From Saturnia japonica (lineage: Eukaryota > Arthropoda > Insecta > Lepidoptera > Saturniidae): 64,000 nt of DNA. Each line of letters begins with the position of its first letter. The stretch's first letter is position 1. The stretch is taken from positions 14,977,018 through 15,041,017 of the forward strand of contig CM065319.1 of NCBI GenBank assembly GCA_033032175.1. The letters are read 5' to 3'. Below are positions 1-9,906 of the stretch, in pieces. Under the pieces are notes generated by a model that had not been told where the DNA came from, ran no database searches, and worked only from the letters and a program-made list of their open reading frames with translations. The position numbers were made by a program, and so were the translations under genes.

Positions 1-940
1 AAAACCAAATAATTCAATTTTATTCACTACAGATCAACATGGCCGCACCTATTAATTTGACAGCTCGACGCTAATGTTGCCAAGTCAAGGAAAGAAGAAG
101 TGGCCAACCACTTTGATGAAGTTGCTAGCATGTAAAAAAATTCGTACCCTAAAAAGTGGCTCAATGTGGCCAAAAATTTGGCTTGAAAACAAACACAAGT
201 TCATAGCATAAAAACGTTTTATTTACTGAATAAACGTTGATTCGGCATAACATTCATAAGACGTTGATGGTTCTGATTTTTTAGAAACAAGGAAAGCAGA
301 TTTTAAATGATCTCTTTTTCTTAATAAACAATTATGTGTATGTAAGCTCATCATACTTCTATACCTACTTTTTCTATACCGCTCTCAGGATGCTAAATTT
401 TATTAATCTTTCCCCCCTCAGCATTAGAGATAGAAGGATAGAGCCTCCAGAGGCACATCATGAAATACTGATTCTCCGTTGGCATTGTAGATCTATGAAA
501 ACGAGTACTATGATATGGAAATATAAAATGTTGTATATTTTAAAAGAGTTGCTAAATATATGTGGCTATATAATTAGCCATTAATATTTGATATATAAGG
601 CGTTTATGGCTAAACCAATGTAAAATGTTGCCAGATATAACCACAAAATGGCACACATGGCAACACTGATTGACGTGGGCAGAGTGGCAGCACTGAATTT
701 TAGAGTTGTAACTCGTGTAACGCGTGTACGTGCGTACATAAAAAGCGACAAAATAATTAATAATGTAATATAAAATTACCTATATTAATATAAAAATAAG
801 TAAATACATTAATAATATATTATTCACCTATGTATTAGACTACTGTTAACATATGAAGATATATAAAATACGGCTGAAAACATGATGGTTTACATTGTGA
901 AACACGACGTAGGTATTAAGATAGGTACCGAAGTTACTCA
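1..940. other. AT-rich spacer, no gene seen
   Basis: Open frames here are short and resemble no protein I know. I see no splice-bounded exon and no tRNA-like boxes. It could be intergenic DNA or intron of a gene lying outside the window. Confidence 0.5.
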
Positions 941-1025
941 CTAAAGGTCAAGTCCGGTGAAGCTGTAAAAGTCGTCAGAGGCACCAGGGCTAAAGCTAAC
1001 AGTATAGTCATTCAGAAAACAATAG
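941..1025 (+). repeat. 3'-tail fragment of the Jockey-type LINE family
   Basis: The segment carries the family's 3' signature: a stretch like AAGTCCGGTGAAGCTGTAAA followed by CTAACAGTATAGTCA. The same tail ends the longer copies at 1591-2935 (minus) and 9907-11270 (plus). Only the last 85 bases or so remain. Confidence 0.6.
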
Positions 1026-1590
1026 TCTAAAGGGTTTTCACCACTTGGTGATACTTACTAAACACAATAAGCCTATTACTATCTACTACTATCGTGCGTC
1101 ACTAGTTGCTTTATGGGTAAAACCACGAAATACTGTTAATTTAAAAAAAAAAAACGTGGCCCGTACTAAAAATGAACCTTTAAAAAATTATATTATTTCT
1201 TTGCAATTTAAAGTTTTAACGATATTTAGAGTATTCCTCGCAATATGCTGTTATAAAAATCTTAAAATATCCCATAATTGTAAGTCAATTTTAGTTTAAT
1301 ATTTTGGGTTGATTTTAGCTTCCGTATATAAACAAAATGTCCCTCGTCTATCTGACAGCAATTTTTAAATGAATAAACTCTACTATCAATGAATATTATA
1401 GTGGTAAACTCTAAATCAAGCTTTTTTTAAACATAAAATACATAACCTTGTAAATTGTATGCGTGCAAAGCTAGGGCGGATCGTTAGTTAGCTATATTTC
1501 ACTAATATTCTTTCCCATTTCTTCATAAAAATTAATTTTATTGCATTAAAATTGAACTATCATAATAAATTATAAATATATAAATGGCGA
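1026..1590. other. AT-rich spacer
   Basis: No gene is recognised. A short open frame at 1045-1299 is low-complexity and resembles no known protein. Confidence 0.45.
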
Positions 1591-2935
1591 TTTTTTTTTT
1601 TTTTTTTTTTTTTTTAGAACTGTCTACACTGTTAGCCTTAGGGGCCCTAAAGCCGCTGCGGCTTTTACAGCTTCACCGGACTTGGGTAAATGGCGCTTAG
1701 CGGGTGCCTATAATATACTGTATCGATGATGATGTTAATCTGATGGTGGCGCCACCTTTCACATTTAATAAATATGTACATACATAAATAGAAATAAATA
1801 AAGACTTCTTTATTTATATAATGAGTACAAAAACTCTCAAATATTAGTAGTATTAACGAACCTCAATAATTAAATTGTGGGATCCACATACAGCTGTGCA
1901 TCCGCCATCTGAAACAAATGCGCACTGACACCGTGCCAAAGTGGTCGGACCTCGGCTCGGGCGGTCGCCGCGTTCGCAAATAGGTCGCGATCTAATCGAA
2001 TACCTACACCTACGATTCGAGCTAACTAATTTATACACATAGGCACGTTCCCCTCCTCCTGGGAGGAAGGAAGGAACCGTGCGTATGTGTATTCAGTAAT
2101 CGGAATGTTTCTACACTAACTAGCGCTAACTAACTAGCGTAAAAAAAGAAAAAAAAAAGGTCCCTCACAGAACCTATGTACCTGTGTGGTGTGCACGTGT
2201 GTATGTTCATACGTGTGTAGTGTTGTATGTAGATAGCTAAGTGATGCACGTACAGTGTCACTTGTATCGCGCGGGCGGTTGCCTGACCCAAGGGTTTCAC
2301 ACCGAGGAACGGACCTAGGCTTGGGTTACCGCTAGAGAGGGTGGACGTGACGGGTGTGCTGGAGCGAAATTGACCGCCCGCCCTCTGCGGAGAGAACGGA
2401 GGTTACGCGGGCGTGGGCGCTGGCACGCTCTGTTTGGAGAGACGGATGTGTAATATTTATTCGAATTTTCGATGTGATCGTCGGGATCAATAAAAATATT
2501 GCGCGGCCGGCGTTTGCACCGGATGTCCGTGGGTGCCGGAACATAAGTGGCGGCTGTTTTTATTAACGGATTCGCGTGGTTCGACGCGGTGTCGAAATAC
2601 GAACGGGAGAGCTGTTTAACGTAGGCATGTATCGAAGGAAGCTCCATATCTCTATGGAGATCTACGCTTCGAACATATCACGGGGCCCCGGTGAGACGAT
2701 AGAGGAACCTATTCTGTATCGATTGTAACCGTTTGAAACTCGACTCGGACATATGTGCGAACACAGCGCAACTGTATGTCAAAATTGGTCGAATACACGT
2801 CTTGTAGAGCGTGAGCTTATGTCGCGTGGACATTTTACTCACCGAACACAACAGAGGGAGGTCAACGGGCACCTCTCGCACTTTTATAGTGTCAGAGAAG
2901 GCCGCGCTATGCGTGACAAACGCGTTAGAGCGAGA
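1591..2935 (-). mobile_element. Jockey-type non-LTR retrotransposon, 5'-truncated 3' half
   Basis: Read on the minus strand, the element runs from reverse-transcriptase C-terminal coding sequence through a 3' UTR to a tail of 25 T's on the plus strand (1591-1615), the expected poly(A) end of a LINE. The UTR includes the family tail (1616-1700) and a purine-rich block with GGAGGAAGGAAGGAA (about 2050-2080). The plus-strand copy at 9907-11270 shares the coding part and UTR. On its 5' side it ends at about 2930, where gypsy sequence begins. The gag-like ORF of the same orientation at 4850-6420 may be the other end of the same insertion, with the gypsy fragment in between; that is inference. Confidence 0.75.
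2315..2930 (-). pseudogene. Jockey-type reverse transcriptase, C-terminal remnant
   Basis: This encodes the region after the RT catalytic core of a Jockey-clade LINE ORF2. Visible blocks are RHKLTLYKTCIRPILTYSC, LQSIQNRFLYRLTGAP, SYFDTASNHANPLIK and RPRNIFIDP. The same blocks occur in the plus-strand copy at 9939-10742. The frame is open except for one stop at 2678-2680, where the other copy has tryptophan. No endonuclease or RT catalytic motif is present, so the fragment cannot be active. Upstream it runs in frame into gypsy RT sequence, making a chimeric open frame up to 3349. Confidence 0.8.
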
Positions 2936-2937
2936 TG

Positions 2938-3395
2938 GTTGCACCAAGGTTGTAACTTCCAAAATGCTTTGTCGGCACTTTTCAAAAGTTTCATCTGCTT
3001 GTGCTGTCCATTCTATTGGATACTTATCATTCCGTTTCATATTGTGTAAATATTTTTTAAGTTCCTCTTGCAGTTCAGCTTGATTTGGCAAACAGCTATG
3101 GTAGAAGTTTAGCATTCCTAAGAAACGACGTAAGTCGATGACTGTTTTTGGGTTCGGATAGTTCGATATTGCTTTTTGTCGTTCTTCTGTGGGCTTAATG
3201 CCGTTTGCTGATACTTCGTAGCCAAGAAAGTTGATCTTTTCTTTGCCAAACTCGCACTTTTCGATTTTTAGAGTGACGCCGTATTTCTCGAGGCGTTCCA
3301 GGACTTGCTGCAGTAGAAGTCTGTGGCTCTCTTCTCCCTCCGAATACAATAAAATGTCATCTACGAAACAGAAACAGTTATCTATGCCCCGTAAA
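2938..3395 (-). pseudogene. Gypsy reverse transcriptase fragment (inverted)
   Basis: Translated on the minus strand it begins just before the catalytic FVDD box (about 3361-3372). It continues through the gypsy thumb signatures FGKEKINFLGYEVSANGIKP and DLRRFLGMLNFY, then the connection region to LVQP at about 2938. The fingers and first half of the palm are missing. It runs opposite to the RNase H and integrase sequence next to it, so it cannot be part of a working pol gene. Confidence 0.8.
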
Positions 3396-4128
3396 ACCTT
3401 GGTGCAACCGATCTCCGGTTCCCCACTCGCACTAATGACAGATGCATCTGATCACAGTCTTGGTGCAGTATTGCAACAAAGGTTCAATAACGTCTGGAAG
3501 CCTCTCGCATATTTTTCAAAAGCAATGAGCCCAACTCAGCGCCGTTACAGCGTCTACGACCGCGAGCTACTGGCAATACACACGGCAGTGAAACATTTTC
3601 GGCGACTCATAGAAGGATGTGACGTAACCGTTTACACGGATCATAAGCCACTGACCTATGCACTAAAGCGACCTGCAAGTAATAGCGATACACCAAGAAG
3701 GGAACGACAACTGCACTTTTTCAGTCAGTTTTGTGCAAATATAGAATACGTGCACGGAGAAGATAATTCAGTCGCCGATGCATTATCTCGCATAGAGGAA
3801 ATCGAATGTCGTATTACCATTAATTACGAGAAATTATCAGACGACCAATGCAGCGACCCAGAATTTAAACAACTACAAAATCTAGCGAATCTGAAGTTCA
3901 CAGACGTTACAATGCCAGGGATGAACGGACCAATCACATGCGAGATATCAACTGGCAAGCCTCGACCGTATTTGCCAAGCACGTTTCGCTTTGTTGCATT
4001 CAAAGCGCAGCACGATCTGTGTCACCCAGGCGTCAGAGCTACGCGTAAGCAAATGAGCGCAAATTTTTTTTGGCCCAGCATGAACAAGGATATCGGCAAC
4101 TGGGTCAGAGATTGCATTAACTTCAACG
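3396..4128 (+). pseudogene. Gypsy RNase H and integrase zinc-binding region
   Basis: RNase H is shown by MTDASDHSLGAVLQQ, YDRELLAI and VYTDHKPLTYAL, which include the acidic active-site residues, and by the closing HGEDNSVADALSR. Next is the integrase N-terminal zinc-binding segment with HDLCHPGVRATRKQM and FFWPSM. A frameshift near 4127, at the distal Cys pair, breaks the frame before the integrase core. The open frame annotated from 3231 includes an artefactual start: its first 55 codons or so are the antisense of the inverted RT. Confidence 0.8.
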
Positions 4129-4735
4129 ATCCAAAGTCCATCGCCATGTCGTCAATCCACTGGGCGATTTTCCATCCTCACAACGATTAGAACACATCCA
4201 CGTTGACATTGTTGGCCCACTACGATTATCCAATAATTGCCGATACTGTTTAACTATCATAGCATGGCCAGAAGCCGTCCCGTTAATCGACATCACCGCG
4301 GAGACTGTCACAAAGGCGCTGTATGAAAACTGGATCGCAAGATTTGGATGCCCGGCACGTATATCAACAGACCAAGGCCGTCAATTTGAGTCTTCACTTT
4401 TCAAATCTCTTGTGAAGAAATTTGGAATTTTACATATTCATACCACGGCTTATCACCCGCAATCGAACGGCCAAATCGAAAGATGGCATCGAACTTTGAA
4501 GGCAGCACTAATGGCTTGCGGAGCTACAACTCAATGGACAGATGAATTACCCACTGTACTATTGGGTTTACGCACCAAAACCAACGTAAACCCGGCAATG
4601 ATGACATACGGAAAATACTTCGCTTGCCATCAGATTTTATGGTTCCGCCAGTTAAATAAGATATTGAGGAAAATGACTACGTGCATCGCCTTATGGATAC
4701 CATGGCATCATTCAAGCCAGTACTAAGCTCAAAAT
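4129..4735 (+). pseudogene. Gypsy integrase catalytic core, broken
   Basis: The integrase core is spread over more than one frame. The first catalytic Asp lies in HVDIVGPL (about 4201-4224), the second in STDQGRQFES (about 4366-4395) and the Glu in NGQIERWHR (about 4463-4490). The order and spacing fit the DDE integrase of gypsy elements. Sequence after about 4620 is degraded and merges with the gag-like ORF on the other strand at about 4850. No 3' LTR is recognised. Confidence 0.75.
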
Positions 4736-4849
4736 GAACTACATCAAAGCCTTTCGTGCACAAAGATCTCGCAACGTGCACTCATGTTTTCGTGCGAAAC
4801 GACACAATTCAAATTACTTCACTGTGGCATGGGCCTTCTAATTGTGTGG

Positions 4850-6420
4850 GGCTTACCACCTCGGACCACCGGGTTGTTTGCCGGCGCCATCAGCGACGAC
4901 GGTGCCCCCTCTTCCACGGTGGTTATCGGGGGCATGGCCCTGCCTCTGTGATCTGACCTTCTGGTTGATCTAGATGTAGCCCCTGCTCGAGAATTGCGCA
5001 ACTCTCTTCGGTAGACCGGGCACCGCGTATAGTTGGCCGGATGCGGTCCGCCGCAGTTTGCACAAGTGGATGGCTGCTCTTTAGGCCGTCCGCAGTCCAG
5101 TGCGTAATGTGGGCCGCCGCACCAGACGCACGCTGCTCCTTATGGCATCGCTGTGCCCTGTGCCTAAAGAGTTGAAATCTATGGAACTGGGTGGGGCCTG
5201 ATTTTCCCCGCCAGGCTTCGATTTGGACCCCTCTCATCAGCAATAGCTCGTCAATGGCGTAAATTGCCGGGGTGGTTTCTGCAGTCCTCTTGATTACTTC
5301 GTGGCATATGGAGCCGGGGCGACCCCCCCCCCCCCCCCCGCGTCCCTATGGGCTTCACATACTCCGCATGGTGGCCCTTCTTCTTCAGGGCGGTCGCTAT
5401 GTCGTCTGGGTTCGTGTTCGATGGCAATCCTCTAATGGTGATTCTGAGGTGCTTCTCGGCTGGCAGTGAGTACGAGAACCATGAGATATTCTCGTTTTCC
5501 TCGAGTTTACCTAGGTACTCTTGCAGCAGGTGGTACTCATCCTCATCCTACAGCTGGAAGCGCACCCCGTACCCACTAGGGCGCGCATTCGGTGGCCTCT
5601 TTAGCTGCTTGGTAATCTCCTCTAGGTGGGCATTCCATTGCGGGAATTTGTCCACAATTATTGGCGAATATCTCTGTTTACCTTTGGTAGTTGGTAATTG
5701 GGTAGTCTGCGCCTGTGGACTAGCCACTGTTATCTTGGCAATCTTCGCATATGTTACCTCCGTCGTTGACGAGGTAGTCGGTCGAGTCGCCGCAGGGAAA
5801 GGGGCGCGCGACTCTATTGGGATGGCAATCTGTAGCTGTATCTTGGAACGAACGGCACGGGCAGGGGCGGGGGCGGGCTGGGGTGAGGGGTGCGCGCATC
5901 GTCGCTTGGCTATCTGTTCTCTCACCTCCTCCGCCCTGCGTTTCTCGCTGTCCGTTTCCGGGAGGACAAGTAGTCCAAGCACCGCAAACTCCAAAGCCGC
6001 CCTGTCTTCTGTAGACAGCTTGGTTTTCTTATCCACGGCCTCTCGTATGCGCAAGTACAACGCCATCCAGCGGTGCATATTGACATCGCCGGACGACGCC
6101 GCGCCCGCGGTCTCAGATGGCCGGGGAGTCTGCGCCGTGCTCGCGGGTGACAAGTCCGCGGGCAGCGGGACAGAGTGCTGCGGCGCTTGGCCAACAGTAT
6201 GGCTCATTATTGAGCCAGAGGGCTTCTCTTTGTTTCCAATTAGGAGATCTTGGTTATCAATTTGGGCTAGCTCGGTATCCTTGCGGCTGCTTGTGTTCTT
6301 AGGTTGTCTTGTAGTGCTGGCTTTTGCGTGGTCCTTGGGTAAGCGTATGGTCGTCGTGGCTTCCTTCGTTAGGCCCTGAAAAGGGCCCTTTGTGGACTTG
6401 CTGCCAGGTTTTGAGGCCAT
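4850..6420 (-). pseudogene. LINE ORF1 (gag-like) with PRE_C2HC-type and zinc-knuckle regions
   Basis: From ATG at 6420 the frame stays open for 290 codons: a Pro/Thr/Ser-rich N-terminus, then a charged segment (MALYLRIREAV, SEKRRAEEVREQIAKRR), a Pro/Ala linker and a conserved block ending GYGVRFQL at a stop (5548-5550). The same frame continues past the stop with RITIRGLPSNTNPDDI, which looks like the PRE_C2HC domain before the zinc knuckles of Jockey-clade gag proteins. A run of 17 C's (5323-5339) follows; the frame differs on its far side. Cys/His-containing segments after it (about 4990-5240) resemble zinc knuckles. Such proteins bind the element's RNA. The stop and the frame change make it a pseudogene. 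Confidence 0.7.
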
Positions 6421-6700
6421 GGCAGCAGGTGGCAGTCAATGAGAAAGAACCGTGGTGCGAGCTAAATCGTGGTGGCTGTCTTGAGCGATACGCCATGGCG
6501 AAAAGGCACTTTCCGCGGACTGTATACGCGACGGGAGCTCCGCGCACGGTCACGGTTCGGGTGCTCCGATAGATTGGCGATCGCTTTTGATTAGTTTTAT
6601 TGTGTGCGAGCAGGCCGCGATATGCGCTGGCACCTAGTGGGAGCGAGATGCCTGCAACTAACGTCAGCTCTACAGCTCCATTTTTATGTAGGTGATAAGC
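4850..6700 (-). mobile_element. 5' part of a Jockey-type LINE (5' UTR and gag ORF)
   Basis: It is GC-rich compared with the surrounding DNA and, on the minus strand, carries about 280 bases of possible 5' UTR (6421-6700) followed by a gag-like ORF1. The second ORF is absent, being replaced at about 4850 by the gypsy fragment. Its orientation matches the Jockey-type 3' half at 1591-2935, so both may be ends of one insertion split by the gypsy element and a deletion. Confidence 0.6.
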
Positions 6701-7359
6701 ACATTTTACATTGGTCAAACAATTTGGTATTTTTATATAAATATAGGTTTAATTGTTGTAATAAAAGAGTATCAATTTGGAAGTGGTATTATTCGTTCAT
6801 CCCTGAGCTCCCACAAAATCATCAAGTTATTGATCAACAATTATTAAATTGAATTAATATTAGTCATACAAAATTGTAATATCTTTATAACAATTTTACG
6901 GTGAAATAATGCAGTACTATTTATAGATATATATAATTATATAGATATACATATAATTAGCTATAGATGGCGGTTCACCGGAAGTAATATCGGGTGCGTT
7001 CACATTTGTTATAGGAGTTAAGTAAAAACTAATCAAATATTTAGTCTTGGAAAATTATATATGTCCAAGAATATTTTATTATGTAACATGACTATTTAAT
7101 GTCTTTGAAGTAATAAGTATTATCAATAAATTGCACTTAACGGATGCACCCACATATACTGTATTGATCGTACTAATAATAATGCCAATAGCTATCGCCG
7201 GGAGAGCTGATTTCAATTTAAAAAATTTGTACGAAAAGATAATAAAATTAATTTGTATTAATGATGTAGGTACAAATTTAAAATTTACGATTTTTCCTTT
7301 ACTTGTGAAACAAGTCACTGCTTCTTGCCAAATTTTAAGATTGTAGGTCAACTGAAAGG
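6701..7359. other. AT-rich spacer
   Basis: Open frames at 7079-7351 (minus) and 7131-7346 (plus) overlap each other and resemble no known protein. No repeat family is recognised. Confidence 0.4.
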
Positions 7360-7585
7360 TTTCTATAGGTTTTTATCCCCTTTGAAATTGTTAAAAATGC
7401 GACATATACATCCTTATCTTTTGATTTTTTAACAGCTTCAAGGGACTGCAGACCTGAGTTTTAAATATTAATTTCAACTTGATATCTCCACGCAGTCCTG
7501 AAAAAAGGGTCTCGACAGACAGACGGACAATGAAGTGATCCTATAAGGGTTCCTTTTTTCCTTTTGATTTACGGAACCCTAAAAA
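7360..7585 (+). repeat. Interspersed repeat ending in a GGGTTCC/GGAACCC hairpin
   Basis: It contains GACAGACAGACGGACAATGA and ends in an inverted repeat: AGGGTTCC (about 7546-7553), a T-rich loop, then GGAACCCT (about 7573-7580). From memory, repeats with this GACAGACGGACA motif and terminal hairpin are common in moth and butterfly genomes. I cannot assign a superfamily. Confidence 0.55.
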
Positions 7586-8370
7586 CAAAAGTGAAAAATG
7601 AAAAAGGAAAATAATGCTGCAGCATCATCAGGTATATTTAGGATACCTAACTCTTCATCAACTTACAGCAGAGTTATCGTATTTGGGCTCATTAAAATGA
7701 ACTCAATAAATAGGTTACTTGTGTCGGGGTTTTATTACATTTTCAATTTAGGTACCTTATTATTATTAATTTTCAGTTCAAATTAAGATTTTAATTACAT
7801 GTTTTTGTGTTTTTTTTTTCTCTCTATAAATTACCGAAATTAGAAACTTGTGGGGTCCGCCCAATGCCAATACATGAGTAAAAAACTAGTATCATTTATG
7901 AACGATGTGTACTAGGCTTTACTGTTTTCCGGTGTGTTATTTATTTCAAGTGTGTTATTGTGTGTTACAGTTTCAAATGTGATAATGAATAATTTTTGGT
8001 GGCATTACCCGTATACTAAGTGCCATCCCGGCCCCTATTTCACAAAGCTACAATATTATACTGCTATCCTATCTCAGTTGAAAAGCGAACGTCGAGAGAT
8101 GCAGTAGGTACTTATTTTATCATGGCGCTGACACCGAGGAAAATGTCGGAACTACAAAAAGTTATTTTTGTTGAAACTTTAGTAATGACAATAGGGGTTT
8201 TTCTATAGGTAATAATTAGCTTTATTTTAATACATAATGATAGTATAAAATTGATATAAAATAGGAACAATTATTGTTTAAAAATCCATTAATTTCGAAT
8301 GTTTTGTAAAAATAATAATAAAAGATAACTGTAAAAAATAATGACGTTTCATGAACACTAGAAAAAAAGT
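7586..8370. other. Spacer, no gene seen
   Basis: Two 62-codon open frames (7598-7786, 8020-8208) show no recognisable motifs or plausible exon borders. Confidence 0.4.
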
Positions 8371-8460
8371 TACGTGGGGGTATCGAACCCGCGATCTTTA
8401 GGCTTACTATACGAATGGTTAACATTACGCGTATGACTGCTCTCCGTTCTCGTCATAGAT
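8371..8460 (-). repeat. tRNA-like sequence (SINE head or tRNA pseudogene)
   Basis: On the minus strand there is an exact pol III B box, GGTTCGATACC (8379-8389), preceded by about 60 bases that could form the D and anticodon arms. No clear acceptor stem closes, so I do not call a tRNA gene. Confidence 0.4.
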
Positions 8461-8626
8461 ATAATACACTAACGACTGTAGGTAAACTACGCGATCGTGA
8501 TTGCAATGTGACTGTCATCGAAACCTACACTCCCGATTACTTATTATTATTATACTACACTAGATATTGAAATAAATCGCGGTAAAATGTTATTATAATA
8601 ATCGTATTACGCACATGAATCTAGGC

Positions 8627-9749
8627 CAGGGGCGAGCAATCTTTTTGATCAAAGGGCCAATTTAAATTTAATTTTTTTTGGCCGGCTGCACATAGATTAA
8701 CTCTTATTAATAATTTTCGAAACTTTAGTTATCTATACAAATAAATAAAATCACTATTCGTTTATAAAAACAAACTCTTATACACGATGTAAAAAATCAA
8801 ACGATACCCGGTAAAAAAATCGTGACAGCGTCATCTCTTATCAATACAAAATTAACCATGAAAATATTTCATTTATTAATAGATCAACTGATCTATACAA
8901 TAAAATAAAATTGAAGTGTCTGTTTGTAATGTCAAAACAACAGTTTTTTTAGTAAATGCATTTGAAAGTATATACGAAACTTAAACAAAAAAAAAAAAAA
9001 AACAATTTTTAAATTTTTTTCGGTCTGTCTGGCTGTTTGTTCCATATAATCTCCGAAACGGTTGAACGTATTTTGACAGGACTTTCACTGTTATATAGCT
9101 GATGTTAAAGGAAGTAACTTTGGCTACTTTTATTTTAGAAAAAGAATTAGGGTTCCTCACAAATAAAAAAAACTGATCATGGTGCATAAATTCGGGCTTT
9201 TAAATGGCTTACGCTGAGTAAACCATAAGAGATATAGCAAATTAATGTACTACACAAAAGACCTACAAATATGTCAGAGAGACTATACGTCTTTCTTTTA
9301 AGGAACACCCATAATAAGCACTTTTGTCTTTAAAATAGCCGGGAGCGGGGGAGTAAATTTCGCGCGGGCATTCCGTAGTCCACGTGAGCGAAGCAACAGG
9401 CACAGCTAGTAATAAATATTGCAATCAAAAAATATAAAATTAAAAAAAGTAAAAATTTTATATAACATCATACATAACGCGTCCGCTTGCATGTTTGAAC
9501 AAGTCACCGACAAGTGTGTATCTCGTCACAAAAAAAAACGCAGACGTAGCTCGTTTGTATTGCATGTTTAAAAATGTCGTCGACAAGTATTCGCCATAAA
9601 AAAATATTTCAGTTTAGTATTTACTACCATTTTATTATAATTAATTTAATAACAATATATTGATGAAAAAAAGTCGATACAACAAATTAAATTTTAGAAA
9701 TGCTAGGCGGGCCAATTATGTCCCGCGGGCTGCGGGTTGCTCACCCCTG
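8627..9749. mobile_element. hAT-like non-autonomous DNA transposon with 8-bp target duplication
   Basis: The termini are imperfect inverted repeats: CAGGGGCGAGCAATC at the left, and the complement of GGGTTGCTCACCCCTG at the right. A perfect 8-bp direct repeat, ATCTAGGC, flanks it (8619-8626 and 9750-9757). CAGGG-type ends plus an 8-bp duplication are the hallmark of the hAT superfamily. No transposase is encoded. A Helitron-like element sits inside (8892-9409), leaving about 600 bp of original sequence. Confidence 0.85.
8892..9409 (+). mobile_element. Helitron-like non-autonomous element, nested copy
   Basis: It starts TCTATACAATAAAATAAAAT and ends with a short stem-loop (CACGTGAGCGAAGC region) followed by CAGCTAG|T. 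A 5' TC, a 3' hairpin and a CTRR end are the Helitron hallmarks, and insertion is between A and T. Other copies of the family lie at 14219-14732, 22186-23013, 34685-35197, 45383-45892, 53005-53520 and 60533-61046. It carries no protein-coding sequence. It inserted after the surrounding hAT-like element. Confidence 0.7.
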
Positions 9750-9769
9750 ATCTAGGCCATGGATTTATC

Positions 9770-9906
9770 TAAAGCACATCTATGACAGATCATAGCCCGG
9801 CTGAGTGCCCTCTGCGCTCGTCCCCAAGTTCGGTGAAGCTTTACAAGCCGCAAAGCGGCTTCAGGGCCCCTAAGGCTAACAGTATAGTCAGTTCTAAAAA
9901 AAAAAA
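9770..9906 (+). repeat. 3' tail of the Jockey-type LINE with poly(A)
   Basis: It contains the family tail (TCGGTGAAGCTTTACAAGCC to GCTAACAGTATAGTCAGTTC) followed by a run of about 11 A's (about 9896-9906). The next, longer copy begins immediately after the A run. Confidence 0.7.

Larger units (their letters stand above)
2938..4850. mobile_element. Ty3/gypsy LTR-retrotransposon fragment with internal inversion
   Basis: The fragment carries pol domains of a Ty3/gypsy element in an abnormal arrangement: the reverse-transcriptase part (2938 to about 3395) is on the minus strand, while RNase H and integrase (about 3396-4735) are on the plus strand. A 13-bp sequence, CCTTGGTGCAACC, lies at the plus-strand join (about 3398-3410) and in inverted orientation at 2938-2950. 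It corresponds to the RT/RNase H linker in both places. I see no LTRs, gag or protease. The element is broken by frameshifts and is dead. It separates the two minus-strand Jockey-type fragments. Confidence 0.75.

Noticed and set aside
3231..3395. Start of the plus-strand gypsy frame as a genuine N-terminus
   Set aside because: This part is antisense to the inverted RT; recognisable RNase H sequence begins only at about 3400.
5348..6379. 343-codon plus-strand open frame
   Set aside because: It is the shadow of the GC-rich gag-like ORF on the minus strand; its translation shows no domain and the minus frame has clear LINE gag features.
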